Origin: Rouxiella badensis
GTDB taxonomy: Bacteria; Pseudomonadota; Gammaproteobacteria; Enterobacterales; Enterobacteriaceae
Direction of reading: 5' to 3'
DNA: 64,000 nt
Assembly (NCBI GenBank): GCA_026967495.1
Contig: CP114060.1
Location: forward strand, 682,001 to 746,000
The notes beneath the pieces are model-generated. The model saw nothing but the letters and a program-made list of their open reading frames with translations, was not told the DNA's origin and searched no databases. Shown here piece after piece: positions 36,792-45,990 of this stretch; the first letter of the stretch is position 1, and every line of letters begins with the position of its first letter. A program made the translations under genes and the position numbers.

Positions 36792-37616
36792 TCAGATACC
36801 GTCGCCGAACTCGAAACCTTGAGTCCCGTTGAAGTATTGGTTCATATCCATCGAAGGCTTTTCGCTCTCTGGACGACCCACGATTCTGGCCGGAACGCCT
36901 GCAGCGGTAACGTGCGCCGGAACTGACTGCAATACGACCGAGTTAGCGCCAATCTTGGCACCGGCACCGACCTCGATATTGCCGAGAATTTTTGCCCCCG
37001 CGCCAATCATCACCCCTTCGCGAATTTTAGGATGGCGATCGCCAACCGTCTTGCCGGTACCGCCCAGCGTAACCGATTGCAGGATAGATACGTCATTTTC
37101 CACTACGGCGGTTTCACCAATGACGATACCGGTTGCGTGGTCGAGCATGATACCGCAGCCGATGCGTGCCGCAGGGTGGATGTCTACGCCGAAAGTCACG
37201 GAGATCTGATTCTGGAAGTAAATTGCCAGCGCCTGGCGGTCCTGTTTCCACAGCCAGTTACCAATGCGGTAGGCCTGCAATGCATGGAAGCCTTTCAGGT
37301 ACAGCAACGGGGTTGAATACTTGTCTACGGCCGCGTCACGCGAGTGTACGGCGAGGATATCGCGGGCAGCGGACAGGGTCATCTGCTCGTCGTTGCGGTA
37401 GGCTTCTTCAACCACTTCACGGATAGCGATAGCCGGCATGATTGGGCTACCGAGCTTGTTGGCCAGAATGTAACTCAGCGCGCTGCCAAGATTCTCGTGT
37501 TTGAGTAATGTCGCATGGAAAAAGCTTGCCAGCATAGGTTCACACTCAGCCAGCGCACGCGCTTCTGATTTAATGCTATTCCAGACTAGTTCCAGTTCTT
37601 CTGACGACATCATCAT
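36792..37616 (-). CDS. cysE: Serine O-acetyltransferase
   Basis: First step of cysteine synthesis from serine. Up to 274 residues: an N-terminal helical domain (MSSEELELVWNSIKSEARAL) and a C-terminal left-handed beta helix built from hexapeptide repeats (IGCGIMLDHATGIVIGETA, IGAGAKILGNIEVGAGAKIG). The C-terminal tail ends in GDGI, the Ile that inserts into the CysK active site. Downstream of gpsA and secB on the same strand. Confidence 0.97.
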   Translation of the reverse strand: MMMSSEELELVWNSIKSEARALAECEPMLASFFHATLLKHENLGSALSYILANKLGSPIMPAIAIREVVEEAYRNDEQMTLSAARDILAVHSRDAAVDKYSTPLLYLKGFHALQAYRIGNWLWKQDRQALAIYFQNQISVTFGVDIHPAARIGCGIMLDHATGIVIGETAVVENDVSILQSVTLGGTGKTVGDRHPKIREGVMIGAGAKILGNIEVGAGAKIGANSVVLQSVPAHVTAAGVPARIVGRPESEKPSMDMNQYFNGTQGFEFGDGI

Positions 37617-37658
37617 TCCTTACAGCAAATTAAATTAAGGCCTGCAACAGAGAATAGC

Positions 37659-37687
37659 AATCCACCGGCTTGTTCCGCCGGTGGATT
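37659..37687 (-). terminator. Hairpin between gpsA and cysE
   Basis: AATCCACCGGC and GCCGGTGGATT form a perfect 11-bp stem with a 7-base loop. The minus strand shows only a few T after it; a partial terminator is likely. Confidence 0.55.
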
Positions 37688-37699
37688 AAAACTTGCGGT

Positions 37700-38719
37700 T
37701 TAGCGGCTGCCCGACTCGTCTTTACTGGCGCGAGCCAATAGGTCGGTTGCGGCTTCACGCGCGTCTTTACCGTTATACAGCACCTGAAAGATTTGTTCGG
37801 TAATAGGCATTTCAACGTTAAAACGCTGCGCCAAAGCGCGAACTTCCTTGGTATTGCGGTAACCTTCAACCACCTGACCAATCTTGTCCTGAGCGCTCTG
37901 AACGTCGAGACCTTGCCCCAGCATAATACCGAAACGACGGTTGCGAGATTGATTATCTGTGCAGGTTAACACCAAATCGCCCAATCCTGCCATGCCCATA
38001 AACGTCGACGGGGAAGCCCCTAACGCCGGTCCCAAACGGCTCATTTCGGCCAGTCCACGAGTAATAAGTGCGGTACGCGCATTGGCACCAAACCCGATAC
38101 CATCAGACATGCCTGCGCCGATAGCAATCACGTTTTTCACCGCACCGCCGAGCTGAACACCGATAAAATCGGGGTTGCTGTAGACACGGAAGCTTTTGCC
38201 ACAGTGCAGCAGTTGCTGAAGGTCCTCACCAAACTGAGCATTGGTCGAGGCCAGCGCAATCGCCGTCGGCATGCCAGCGGCAAGCTCTTTTGCGAAAGTT
38301 GGACCTGAAACGACGGCCAGCGGGATGTCATCACCCAGCTCTTCACGGGCCACGTCCTGCAACAGGCGACCGGTTTCGGCCTCAAGGCCTTTGGTCGCCC
38401 AGACGATGCGAGCATCGGCGCGTAAGAACGGCTTGATTTGGCGTAGCACATCACCGAAAACGTGGCTCGGCACCACAACCAGCACGTCACGACTCGCGGC
38501 AATCGCGTTCGAGAGGTCGGTTTCGAGGATAAGCGTATCGGGGAAGGTGACGTCAGGCAGAAATGCCTGGTTACAGCGCGCGGCCTGGAGTGCCTGGATG
38601 TGAGCAGCGTTATGCCCCCACAGCACAACCGGGTGGCCATTTCTGGCGAGGGTAATGGCTAAAGCGGTGCCGTACGAGCCGGCACCGATAACGGTCATTG
38701 AAGCATTGACAGTTTTCAT
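37700..38719 (-). CDS. gpsA: Glycerol-3-phosphate dehydrogenase [NAD(P)+]
   Basis: Makes sn-glycerol-3-phosphate for phospholipids. 339 residues with Rossmann start VIGAGSYGTALAI, VVSGPTFAKELA (catalytic Lys follows AVKNVIAIGAG) and GLGDLVLTCT. Its ATG shares one base with the secB stop (TGATG), so the two are translationally coupled. Confidence 0.97.
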   Translation of the reverse strand: MKTVNASMTVIGAGSYGTALAITLARNGHPVVLWGHNAAHIQALQAARCNQAFLPDVTFPDTLILETDLSNAIAASRDVLVVVPSHVFGDVLRQIKPFLRADARIVWATKGLEAETGRLLQDVAREELGDDIPLAVVSGPTFAKELAAGMPTAIALASTNAQFGEDLQQLLHCGKSFRVYSNPDFIGVQLGGAVKNVIAIGAGMSDGIGFGANARTALITRGLAEMSRLGPALGASPSTFMGMAGLGDLVLTCTDNQSRNRRFGIMLGQGLDVQSAQDKIGQVVEGYRNTKEVRALAQRFNVEMPITEQIFQVLYNGKDAREAATDLLARASKDESGSR

Positions 38720-39189
38720 CAGGCATCCTGATGTGGCTGTGCACCTTCGCTTTCCGCCTGCTGTTGCAGATAATTCATGAACAGGGCGTCAAAGTTTACC
38801 GGTGCCAGATTAAGTTGCGGGAAAGTACCGCGTGAAACCAGGCTGGTGATGCACTCACGCGCATAAGGGAACAGGATGTTCGGACAGTATGCGCCCAGGC
38901 AATGTGCCATTTGAGTACCATCAATGCCTTCGATAGAGAAGATACCGCCCTGCTGAACTTCACACAGGAATGCAGTTTCTTCCGCTACAGAAGCGGTCAC
39001 GGTCACACGCAGGACAACTTCGAATACGCCTTCAGCCAGTTGGCTAGAAGCAGTATCCAGATCCAGTTTAATCTCTGGCTCCCACTCTTTCTGGAAAACT
39101 TGTGGTGCATTTGGAGCTTCAAAAGAGATGTCTTTGGTATAAATACGTTGGATCTGGAAAGTCATCTCGGTGTTGTTCTGTTCTGACAT
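38719..39189 (-). CDS. secB: SecB, export chaperone
   Basis: 156 residues, MSEQNNTEMTFQIQRIYTKD. Tetrameric cytoplasmic chaperone that keeps preproteins unfolded and hands them to SecA; the acidic face used for SecA binding (EIKLDLDTASSQL) is present. Between grxC and gpsA in a grxC-secB-gpsA-cysE order. Confidence 0.98.
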   Translation of the reverse strand: MSEQNNTEMTFQIQRIYTKDISFEAPNAPQVFQKEWEPEIKLDLDTASSQLAEGVFEVVLRVTVTASVAEETAFLCEVQQGGIFSIEGIDGTQMAHCLGAYCPNILFPYARECITSLVSRGTFPQLNLAPVNFDALFMNYLQQQAESEGAQPHQDA

Positions 39190-39260
39190 GAAAGTAGTAC
39201 CCTTAAGTTAATAATAAGCCTTCAAAACACCCGCCCTTGCGCGCAGTTGCGCTTCCCTCG

Positions 39261-39509
39261 TTAAATCAGAGGATCAAGACCACCGCGGGCATCAAGTGCA
39301 TGTAAATCATCGCATCCACCGATGTGCTGACCGTCGATGAATACCTGAGGAACCGTCGTACGGCCGCTGCGCGCGATCATCACCTCACGCTTTTCGGCGT
39401 CACCATCGATAGCAATTTCGTCAAAGGCTGCGCCCTTGCTGTTGAGCAAGGCTTTAGCACGATGGCAATAAGGACAAGTCGCTTTGGTGAAAATTTCAAT
39501 CTTAGCCAT
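39261..39509 (-). CDS. grxC: Glutaredoxin 3
   Basis: 82 residues from MAKIEIFTKATCPYC; redox pair Cys12 and Cys15 in CPYC, TVPQVFIDGQHIGGCDD glutathione-binding loop. ATG at 39509 has CGAGGTG upstream; an in-frame ATG 18 bases earlier is not used by the family. Reduces disulfides with glutathione. Confidence 0.97.
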   Translation of the reverse strand: MAKIEIFTKATCPYCHRAKALLNSKGAAFDEIAIDGDAEKREVMIARSGRTTVPQVFIDGQHIGGCDDLHALDARGGLDPLI

Positions 39510-39550
39510 ATTGCACCTCGGAATCATGGAGTGAAGATAGGGAATATTCT

Positions 39551-39982
39551 TTACTTGCCGCGTGCCAGTGGCAGGTTCTCGCCGCTCCAGCCTGCGATAC
39601 CTTCTTTAAGGCTGTAAACGCGTTCAAAACCGGCGTTTACCAGGCCCTCTGCGGCTAAACGGGAAGTCTGGCCGTTAGCACAAACAACAATCACCGGCAG
39701 TGCCTTGTTCTTGGCAAGCTCGCCCAGGTTGTTGCTTTTGATATCTGCGCTGAGCAGATTCACTGAAGTCGAAATGTGACCTTTACGGAACTCTTCGCGA
39801 GCACGAACATCGACAACCACAGCTTCTTCTTTATTGATCAGACGTGTTGCTTCACCGCGAGTGATTTCTTTAACTTTTGAGAAACGAGCTCGAACAGTCG
39901 TGAAAATCACCGCAATCAGCAGTGCAACCCACGCCAGGCTCAGAACCGGGTGCGCGCTAACGAATGGCATAATATCTTGCAT
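39551..39982 (-). CDS. yibN: Membrane-anchored rhodanese-like protein YibN
   Basis: 143 residues from MQDIMPFVSAHPVLSLAW. One N-terminal membrane helix (about 10-30), then a rhodanese fold with the active loop VCANGQTSR carrying a cysteine. Sulfurtransferase activity is therefore possible, but its cellular role is not settled. Heads the yibN-grxC-secB-gpsA-cysE run. gpmI, which lies between yibN and envC in E. coli, is absent here. Confidence 0.93.
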   Translation of the reverse strand: MQDIMPFVSAHPVLSLAWVALLIAVIFTTVRARFSKVKEITRGEATRLINKEEAVVVDVRAREEFRKGHISTSVNLLSADIKSNNLGELAKNKALPVIVVCANGQTSRLAAEGLVNAGFERVYSLKEGIAGWSGENLPLARGK

Positions 39983-40307
39983 GGGGTGTAACAACTCCCG
40001 TTAGTTAAGGGGAAATTCAAGGCTCACGAGTATACCCTGCGTCTTGCGCAATTACAGCCCGAATGCGCCGCCAATTACCATAAACTGCGGCACATCCCGA
40101 AAAAATCAAGGGGGTCCAGAGAAAATATTTCCAAACATTGCGTTTCATTAAACCAATGTTTATTCACTGACAGGCAGCCTATAACGCACTATCTTGAATG
40201 ATGCTGGCGAAGTTTTTTGTTTTCGCATCATGTTGTTGATTAGTGTTACGATAAAGCCAACAGGGATCAAATTGTCTCTCATCTTGGGTCGACAAGCGGA
40301 AAAAAGT
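39983..40307. other. yibN-envC intergenic region
   Basis: 325 bases of mostly AT-rich sequence without a credible gene. Must contain divergent promoters of yibN and envC. I saw no remnant of gpmI. Confidence 0.5.
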
Positions 40308-41570
40308 TTGAGCAAATCTATCTATTTCAGTTTGATGAGAAAAGTTCTTACCGGTTCAGCACTGCTAGTCTGCGGCGCGATACTGGTTCAGCCACGGTTC
40401 AGCCTGGCCGATGACAACAAGGACCAACTCAAGAACATTCAGCAAAGCATTGCTGAAAAAGAAAAAAGCGTTAAGGCTCAAAAGCTGCAACGTGGATCTC
40501 TGCTCGACCAGCTCCAGTCTCAGGAAAAGATCATCGCTGCCGCCAGCCGCAAGCTGCGCGACACTCAGCTGACCCTTTCAGGCCTCAATAAAGACATTGC
40601 CAGCCTGAATGCCTCAATCGACAAACTCCAAAAACAGCAGAAGACGCAGGAAGCCTTGCTCGCGAAACAGCTCGACGCGGCCTTCCGCCTCGGCAAACAA
40701 AGCGGACTTCAGCTGATCTTTGGCGGCGAAGAGAGCCAACGCAGCGAACGTATGCTGGCCTACTTCAGCTACTTCAATCAGGCGCGACAAAAGAATATCG
40801 ACGATCTGAAAAAGACGCGCAGTGACCTCGCCTCCCAGCGCATCACGCTGCAATCCAAACAGGTACAGCAGAAATCGGCGCTTTCAGATCAGCAAACTCA
40901 GCAGCAGAAACTCGAACAGGCGCGTGTAGCGAGGCAGAAAACGCTTACCTCGCTCGAGTCGTCATTACAGAAAGACGAGCAAAGCCTGGTCGTTCTGCGG
41001 GCTAACCAGACCCGCCTGCAGGATAAAATTGCCGCCGCAGAACGCGCCGCTCGCGCCCGCGCCGAGCAGGAAGCGCGTGAAGCCGCCGCCGTTCGGGCGA
41101 AAGAACAGCAGGCTAAATCGAAGGGTTCCACCTATAAGCCAACGCAGAGCGAGCAATCGCTGGTGTCACGCACAGGCGGCCTGGGTCGCCCTGCGGGACA
41201 AGACCTCTGGCCGGTACGCGGTAGCACGCTGCATCAGTTTGGCGAACAGCTACAGGGGGAACTGCGTTACAAAGGTATTGTTATTGCCGCTCGCGAGGGC
41301 AGCGATGTAAGAGCCATCGCCGATGGACGCGTGCTACTGGCAGACTGGTTGCAGGGTTATGGTCTGGTTGTCGTGGTAGACCACGGCCGAGGAGACATGA
41401 GCCTGTATGGATATAACCAGAGCGCACTGGTGAACGTGGGTGATCAGGTGAAAGCCGGTCAGCCGATTGCACAAGTGGGCACCAGTGGCGGTCAAGGTCA
41501 GCCTTCCCTTTACTTCGAAATTCGTCGTCAGGGTCAGGCCGTTAACCCACTGCCGTGGTTGGGAAGATAA
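40308..41570 (+). CDS. envC: EnvC, septal activator of the AmiA and AmiB amidases
   Basis: About 420 residues. A signal peptide (MRKVLTGSALLVCGAIL within it), a long two-stranded coiled coil (residues about 40-280, rich in Gln, Lys and Ala), and a C-terminal LytM domain (GELRYKGIVIAAREGSD, VVVDHGRGDMSLYGYN, PSLYFEIRRQGQAVNP). The LytM domain in EnvC lacks full metal ligands and activates amidases during septum splitting, under FtsEX control. TTG at 40308 has GCGGA seven bases upstream; ATG at 40335 is the alternative start, with poorer ribosome site. Confidence 0.93.
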   Translation: MSKSIYFSLMRKVLTGSALLVCGAILVQPRFSLADDNKDQLKNIQQSIAEKEKSVKAQKLQRGSLLDQLQSQEKIIAAASRKLRDTQLTLSGLNKDIASLNASIDKLQKQQKTQEALLAKQLDAAFRLGKQSGLQLIFGGEESQRSERMLAYFSYFNQARQKNIDDLKKTRSDLASQRITLQSKQVQQKSALSDQQTQQQKLEQARVARQKTLTSLESSLQKDEQSLVVLRANQTRLQDKIAAAERAARARAEQEAREAAAVRAKEQQAKSKGSTYKPTQSEQSLVSRTGGLGRPAGQDLWPVRGSTLHQFGEQLQGELRYKGIVIAAREGSDVRAIADGRVLLADWLQGYGLVVVVDHGRGDMSLYGYNQSALVNVGDQVKAGQPIAQVGTSGGQGQPSLYFEIRRQGQAVNPLPWLGR

Positions 41571-41572
41571 CA

Positions 41573-42526
41573 TTGCGATATAAAAAGAGACGTTTAGCGA
41601 CGTTATGCGGCGCGTTGGTATTTACGCTGAATGTTCAGGCAGCCAAACTGGCCATTCTGTTTGACGACTTTGGTTACCAGGCGAAAAACGAGAATCAGGT
41701 GCTGAAAATGCCGATTAACGTATCGGTGGCCATTTTTCCGAACGCGCCCGACTCGCAGCAGATGATGGAGAAGGCCCACCAGCAGGGCCGCGAAATCCTG
41801 ATCCATCTCCCGATGCAGCCTATCAGCAAACAACCTCTAGAAAAGAATACCCTGACCCCCGACATGAGCAGCCAAGAGGTCAAACGTATCGTTGACCAGG
41901 CGATTGCCAGCATTCCTTATGCCGTGGGCATCAATAATCATCAGGGCAGCAAGATGACCTCTAGCCTGAGTGGTATGCAAAACGTCATGCAGGCGATGGC
42001 GCCGCATCATCTGTTCTTCCTCGATAGCATGACTATCGCAGGCACCAAGTCGGTTCAGGCGGCGCAGGGCACCTCTGTTAAAGTTATTAAACGAAACGTC
42101 TTCCTGGATGATGTACAAAACGACGCCGAAATTCGCCATCAGTTTGACCGCGCAATTGCCTTAGCGCGCCGTAATGGTTTCGCCATTGCCATCGGGCATC
42201 CGCATCCGACTACCGTGGCGGTGGTACAGCAAGAGCTGGCGCATCTTCCGCCAGACATCCAGTTGGTTCGGCCAAGTGACTTGCTTAATGCGACCGTGAG
42301 CCGTGACCCACGGCCAGTGCCGATGCCTGCGCCGGCGAAACCGGCCAAGCCGAAACCGCCTAAAGCGAAGGGGATTCGAACCTGTCCGGTAACACAGCCG
42401 GTGCCACAGGTTTACGCCGGAGCACTGTTTAGCGTGCTGGGCGACAGTATTAAAAACTCGCCAGTGGTCAGCTTTATCGAGCGTCAATGGACCGATTGGG
42501 GCAAGTCCCCTACCAGTTCAAAATAA
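41573..42526 (+). CDS. yibQ: Divergent polysaccharide deacetylase family protein YibQ
   Basis: About 317 residues. Starts at TTG 41573, two bases after the envC stop, with GGGAAG seven bases upstream, giving a signal peptide RLATLCGALVFTLNVQA. Deacetylase-like strands LAILFDDFGYQ, ILIHLPMQPIS and VGINNHQGSKMTS are present; enzymatic activity is unproven in the family. A Pro/Lys/Ala-rich stretch (PVPMPAPAKPAKPKPPKA) links it to a C-terminal segment. Its 3' end overlaps the convergent tdh by 17 bases. Confidence 0.9.
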   Translation: MRYKKRRLATLCGALVFTLNVQAAKLAILFDDFGYQAKNENQVLKMPINVSVAIFPNAPDSQQMMEKAHQQGREILIHLPMQPISKQPLEKNTLTPDMSSQEVKRIVDQAIASIPYAVGINNHQGSKMTSSLSGMQNVMQAMAPHHLFFLDSMTIAGTKSVQAAQGTSVKVIKRNVFLDDVQNDAEIRHQFDRAIALARRNGFAIAIGHPHPTTVAVVQQELAHLPPDIQLVRPSDLLNATVSRDPRPVPMPAPAKPAKPKPPKAKGIRTCPVTQPVPQVYAGALFSVLGDSIKNSPVVSFIERQWTDWGKSPTSSK

Positions 42527-43531
42527 CTTTGCCCGATTGACCAGAACGCATGGCATCGAAACCCTGCTGAAACTCATCGATATCAAAATGGTGAGTGATC
42601 AGCGGGGTAAGATCCAATCCTGATTGCACCAGCGCCGCCATCTTGTACCAGGTTTCAAACATTTCACGCCCGTAAATCCCCTTGATGAACAATCCTTTGA
42701 AAATAACCTGATTCCAGTCGATCGACATATCCGACGGCGGAATGCCTAGCAGCGCGATGCGCCCCCGTGGTTCATGGCGTTAAGCATGGTGCGAAACGCC
42801 GGCGGCGCGCCCGACATCTCTAGCCCAACGTCAAAGCCCTCCGTCATCCCCAATTCGGCCATCACGGTGGTCAAATTCTCCTTGCTGACGTTGACTGCGC
42901 GCGTGACGCCCATCTTGCGCGCAAGGTCGAGGCGATACTCGTTCATGTCGGTAATCACCACATGACGTGCACCGACGTGACGGCAAATCGCCGCCGCCAT
43001 GATGCCGATAGGCCCCGCGCCGCACACCAGAACGTCTTCGCCGACCAGATCAAACGACAGCGCGGTGTGCACCGCATTGCCGAATGGATCAAAGATGGCC
43101 GCTAAATCGTCGGAAATGTTGTCAGGGATTTTGAAGCCGTTAAAGGCAGGAATAACCAGATACTCGGCGAAAGCGCCGGCGCGATTGACGCCTACGCCCT
43201 GGGTATTGCGGCAAAGATGAGTACGTCCGCCGCGACAGTTTCGGCAATGTCCGCAGGTGATATGCCCCTCACCCGATACGCGATCGCCAATATTGAAACC
43301 TTTGACCTCCTGCCCGATGGCCACCACCTCGCCCACATACTCATGGCCGACCACCATGGGCACTGGGATGGTCTTCTGTGACCATTCATCCCAGTTATAA
43401 ATGTGTACGTCCGTACCGCAGATTGCCGTTTTGCGGATCTTTATCATGATATCGTTGTGACCCAACTCCGGGACCGGTGCTTCGGTCATCCAGATACCCT
43501 GTTTAGGAAAAAGCTTGGCCAATGCTTTCAT
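42510..43531 (-). CDS. tdh: L-threonine 3-dehydrogenase (one apparent frameshift)
   Basis: NAD-dependent first step of threonine breakdown. 341 residues when joined. Catalytic zinc site CGTDVHIYNWDEW with Cys38, structural zinc cluster CGHCRNCRGGRTHLC, and NAD loop VCGAGPIGIMAA. The frame breaks after LNAMNHGG near 42764-42768, a five-base C-run where six would give HGGRIALLGIPPSDMSIDW. Start at 43531, MKALAKLFPKQGIW. Lies 73 bases past kbl, its operon partner, whose product takes the next step. Confidence 0.93.
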
Positions 43532-43604
43532 AAAAAATTCCTTAGTTATTCGCGCCAACTGTTATTAATCATTCAAAACGAATCTTGCTCACTTCTCGCA
43601 TTCA

Positions 43605-44799
43605 TTACAGAACCCCCAACTCCTTACCAGTGCTGATAAAGGCGGCGATGGCCTGTTCAATATCCTCGGTGCTGTGAGCGGCTGACATCTGTGTGCGGAT
43701 ACGCGCCTGACCGCGTGGCACAACGGGGAAGAAGAAACCGGTGGCGAAAATGCCCTTCTGCTGCAAGCTGCTGGCAAACTTCTGTGCCAACTGAGCATCG
43801 CCCAGCATCACAGGGATGATTGCGTGGTCGGCACCGGCAAGCTGGAATCCGGCCTCGGCCATCTTGTGGCGGAACAGTCTGGCGTTGTCCCACAACCGTT
43901 GACGCAGTTCGCCGCCGTGCTCAAGCAGGTCCAGCACCGCCAGCGACGCGCAGACAATCGAAGGTGCCAACGAGTTGGAAAACAGATACGGCCTCGAACG
44001 CTGACGCAGCCATTCGACCACCTCTTTGCGGGCCGCCGTATACCCGCCGGACGCCCCTCCCATCGCCTTCCCGAGCGTGCCGGTGATGATGTCAACCCGC
44101 CCCATCACCTCGCAATATTCATGGCTACCGCGCCCTTCTTTACCGACAAACCCTACCGCGTGGGAATCATCTACCATCACTAGCGCATCAAATTCCTCGG
44201 CGAGGTCACAGATGCCACGCAGATTGGCAATAACGCCATCCATAGAAAATACGCCGTCGGTCGCGACCAGAATGTGACGTGCGCCGGCGGACTTCGCCTG
44301 CTCGAGGCACGTTCTCAACTCGGCCATGTCATTATTGGCATAGCGATACCGCTGCGCCTTGCACAGGCGAACGCCGTCAATGATTGAGGCATGATTAAGC
44401 GCATCAGAAATGATGGCGTCCTCTGCGCCGAGCAGCGTTTCGAACAGGCCGCCGTTGGCATCAAAACAAGAGGAATAGAGGATAGCGTCCTCCATGCCTA
44501 AAAATTCGGCCAGTCTGTTTTCGAGATCTTTGTGAATGTTTTGAGTACCACAGATAAAACGCACAGAAGCCATGCCGAAACCATGCTGGTCCATGCCCTG
44601 CTTGGCTGCGTTGATGACCTGTGGATGATTTGCCAAACCCAGATAGTTGTTGGCGCAAAAATTGAGTGCCTGGCTGCCGTCAGCGAGGGTGACCCGCGCC
44701 TGTTGCGCCGAGGTAAGGATACGTTCCTGTTTAAAGAGTCCTTCCGAACGTGCCTGAGCGAGACTCGTCTTCCAACCGACGATAGAATAAAGCCGACAT
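43605..44799 (-). CDS. kbl: 2-amino-3-ketobutyrate CoA ligase (one apparent frameshift near the start)
   Basis: PLP enzyme that splits aminoketobutyrate with CoA into glycine and acetyl-CoA. PLP lysine in ITGTLGKAMGGASGG, plus CANNYLGLANHP, GFGMASVRFICGT and DDSHAVGFVG. ATG at 44799 with AGGAG upstream gives MSALFYRRLEDE, but then the frame is lost at 44760-44766; removing one base there (GAGTCTC to GAGCTC on the coding strand) gives EDELAQARSEGLFKQER. The longer open frame that starts at 44903 is an artefact of this break. Confidence 0.92.
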
Positions 44800-45040
44800 G
44801 AGATTATCTCCTGAAATAACGTATTCAACAGAGAGACTACTAACTGAGCGACATAATAACGAGGGATCGGGCAGGGAAATGTTAATTCTGTAGCATATGT
44901 CACGGGAAGACATAGGCTTTTGCATTCTGAGACTAATCAGATAGCTTACCAATGTGACTGCGCTGATGAAGTGGTATGATATGCACAACTGAATGACCGG
45001 GCATCGTGCGCGGTCGCTAATTAATATTAAGGTGATTCCC

Positions 45041-45967
45041 ATGATTATCGTCACTGGCGGTGCCGGTTTTATCGGCAGCAACATTATCAAGTCGCTCAAT
45101 GATATGGGATATCGCGATATTTTAGTGGTTGATAACCTCAAAGATGGCACCAAGTTTGTCAATCTCGTCGACCTGGATATCGCGGATTACGTAGATAAAG
45201 AAGACTTCATCGCCAGCATCGTTGCCGGTGATGATTTAGGCGACATTGATGCAGTATTCCACCAGGGTGCATGTTCTTCCACCACCGAGTGGGATGGCAA
45301 ATACATGATGGACAACAACTATCAGTATTCCAAAGACATCCTGCACTACTGTCTGGATCGCAGCATCCCGTTCCTGTATGCCTCATCAGCCGCCACCTAC
45401 GGCAGCCAGAACACCAGCTTCGTAGAAGACAGAAAGTACGAGCAGCCGCTGAACGTCTACGGTTACTCGAAATTCCTGTTCGACCAGTACGTGCGTGAAA
45501 TTCTGCCGCACGCCGAGTCCCAGATCACTGGTTTCCGCTATTTCAACGTCTACGGACCGCGTGAAGGCCATAAAGGCAGCATGGCAAGCGTGGCATTCCA
45601 CCTGAACAACCAGATTCTGGCCGGTGAGAATCCAAAACTGTTTGCCGGTAGCGAAGACTTCAAACGTGACTTCATTTACGTTGGCGACGTGGCCGCAGTG
45701 AACCTGTGGTTCTGGCAGAACGGTAAATCAGGCATCTTCAACTGTGGAACCGGCCGTTCAGAATCCTTCCAGGAAGTGGCCGACGCCGTTGTCGCCTTCC
45801 ACAAGAAAGGCGCTATCGAGACCATCCCGTTCCCTGAAAAACTGAAAGGTCGCTACCAGTCCTTTACTCAGGCAGACATGACTGCACTGCGCGGCGCGGG
45901 CTACGACAAGCCGTTCAAAACCGTTGCAGAAGGCGTCTCTGAGTACATGGCCTGGCTCAATCGTTAA
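45041..45967 (+). CDS. hldD: ADP-L-glycero-D-manno-heptose 6-epimerase
   Basis: Last step of ADP-heptose supply for the LPS inner core. 308 residues; Rossmann loop TGGAGFIGSN, catalytic Tyr-x3-Lys in YGYSKFLFDQY, and ASSAATYG. The ATG at 45041 follows AAGGTG; in-frame extension upstream is unneeded. First gene of the waa locus, with waaF 23 bases downstream. Confidence 0.98.
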   Translation: MIIVTGGAGFIGSNIIKSLNDMGYRDILVVDNLKDGTKFVNLVDLDIADYVDKEDFIASIVAGDDLGDIDAVFHQGACSSTTEWDGKYMMDNNYQYSKDILHYCLDRSIPFLYASSAATYGSQNTSFVEDRKYEQPLNVYGYSKFLFDQYVREILPHAESQITGFRYFNVYGPREGHKGSMASVAFHLNNQILAGENPKLFAGSEDFKRDFIYVGDVAAVNLWFWQNGKSGIFNCGTGRSESFQEVADAVVAFHKKGAIETIPFPEKLKGRYQSFTQADMTALRGAGYDKPFKTVAEGVSEYMAWLNR

Positions 45968-45990
45968 GTTTAAAGGAATAAGTTAGCGAG

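Noticed and set aside
44800..44903. A 35-residue N-terminal extension of Kbl
   Set aside because: Arises from a one-base break; the other frame has AGGAG, an ATG and the family-like start.
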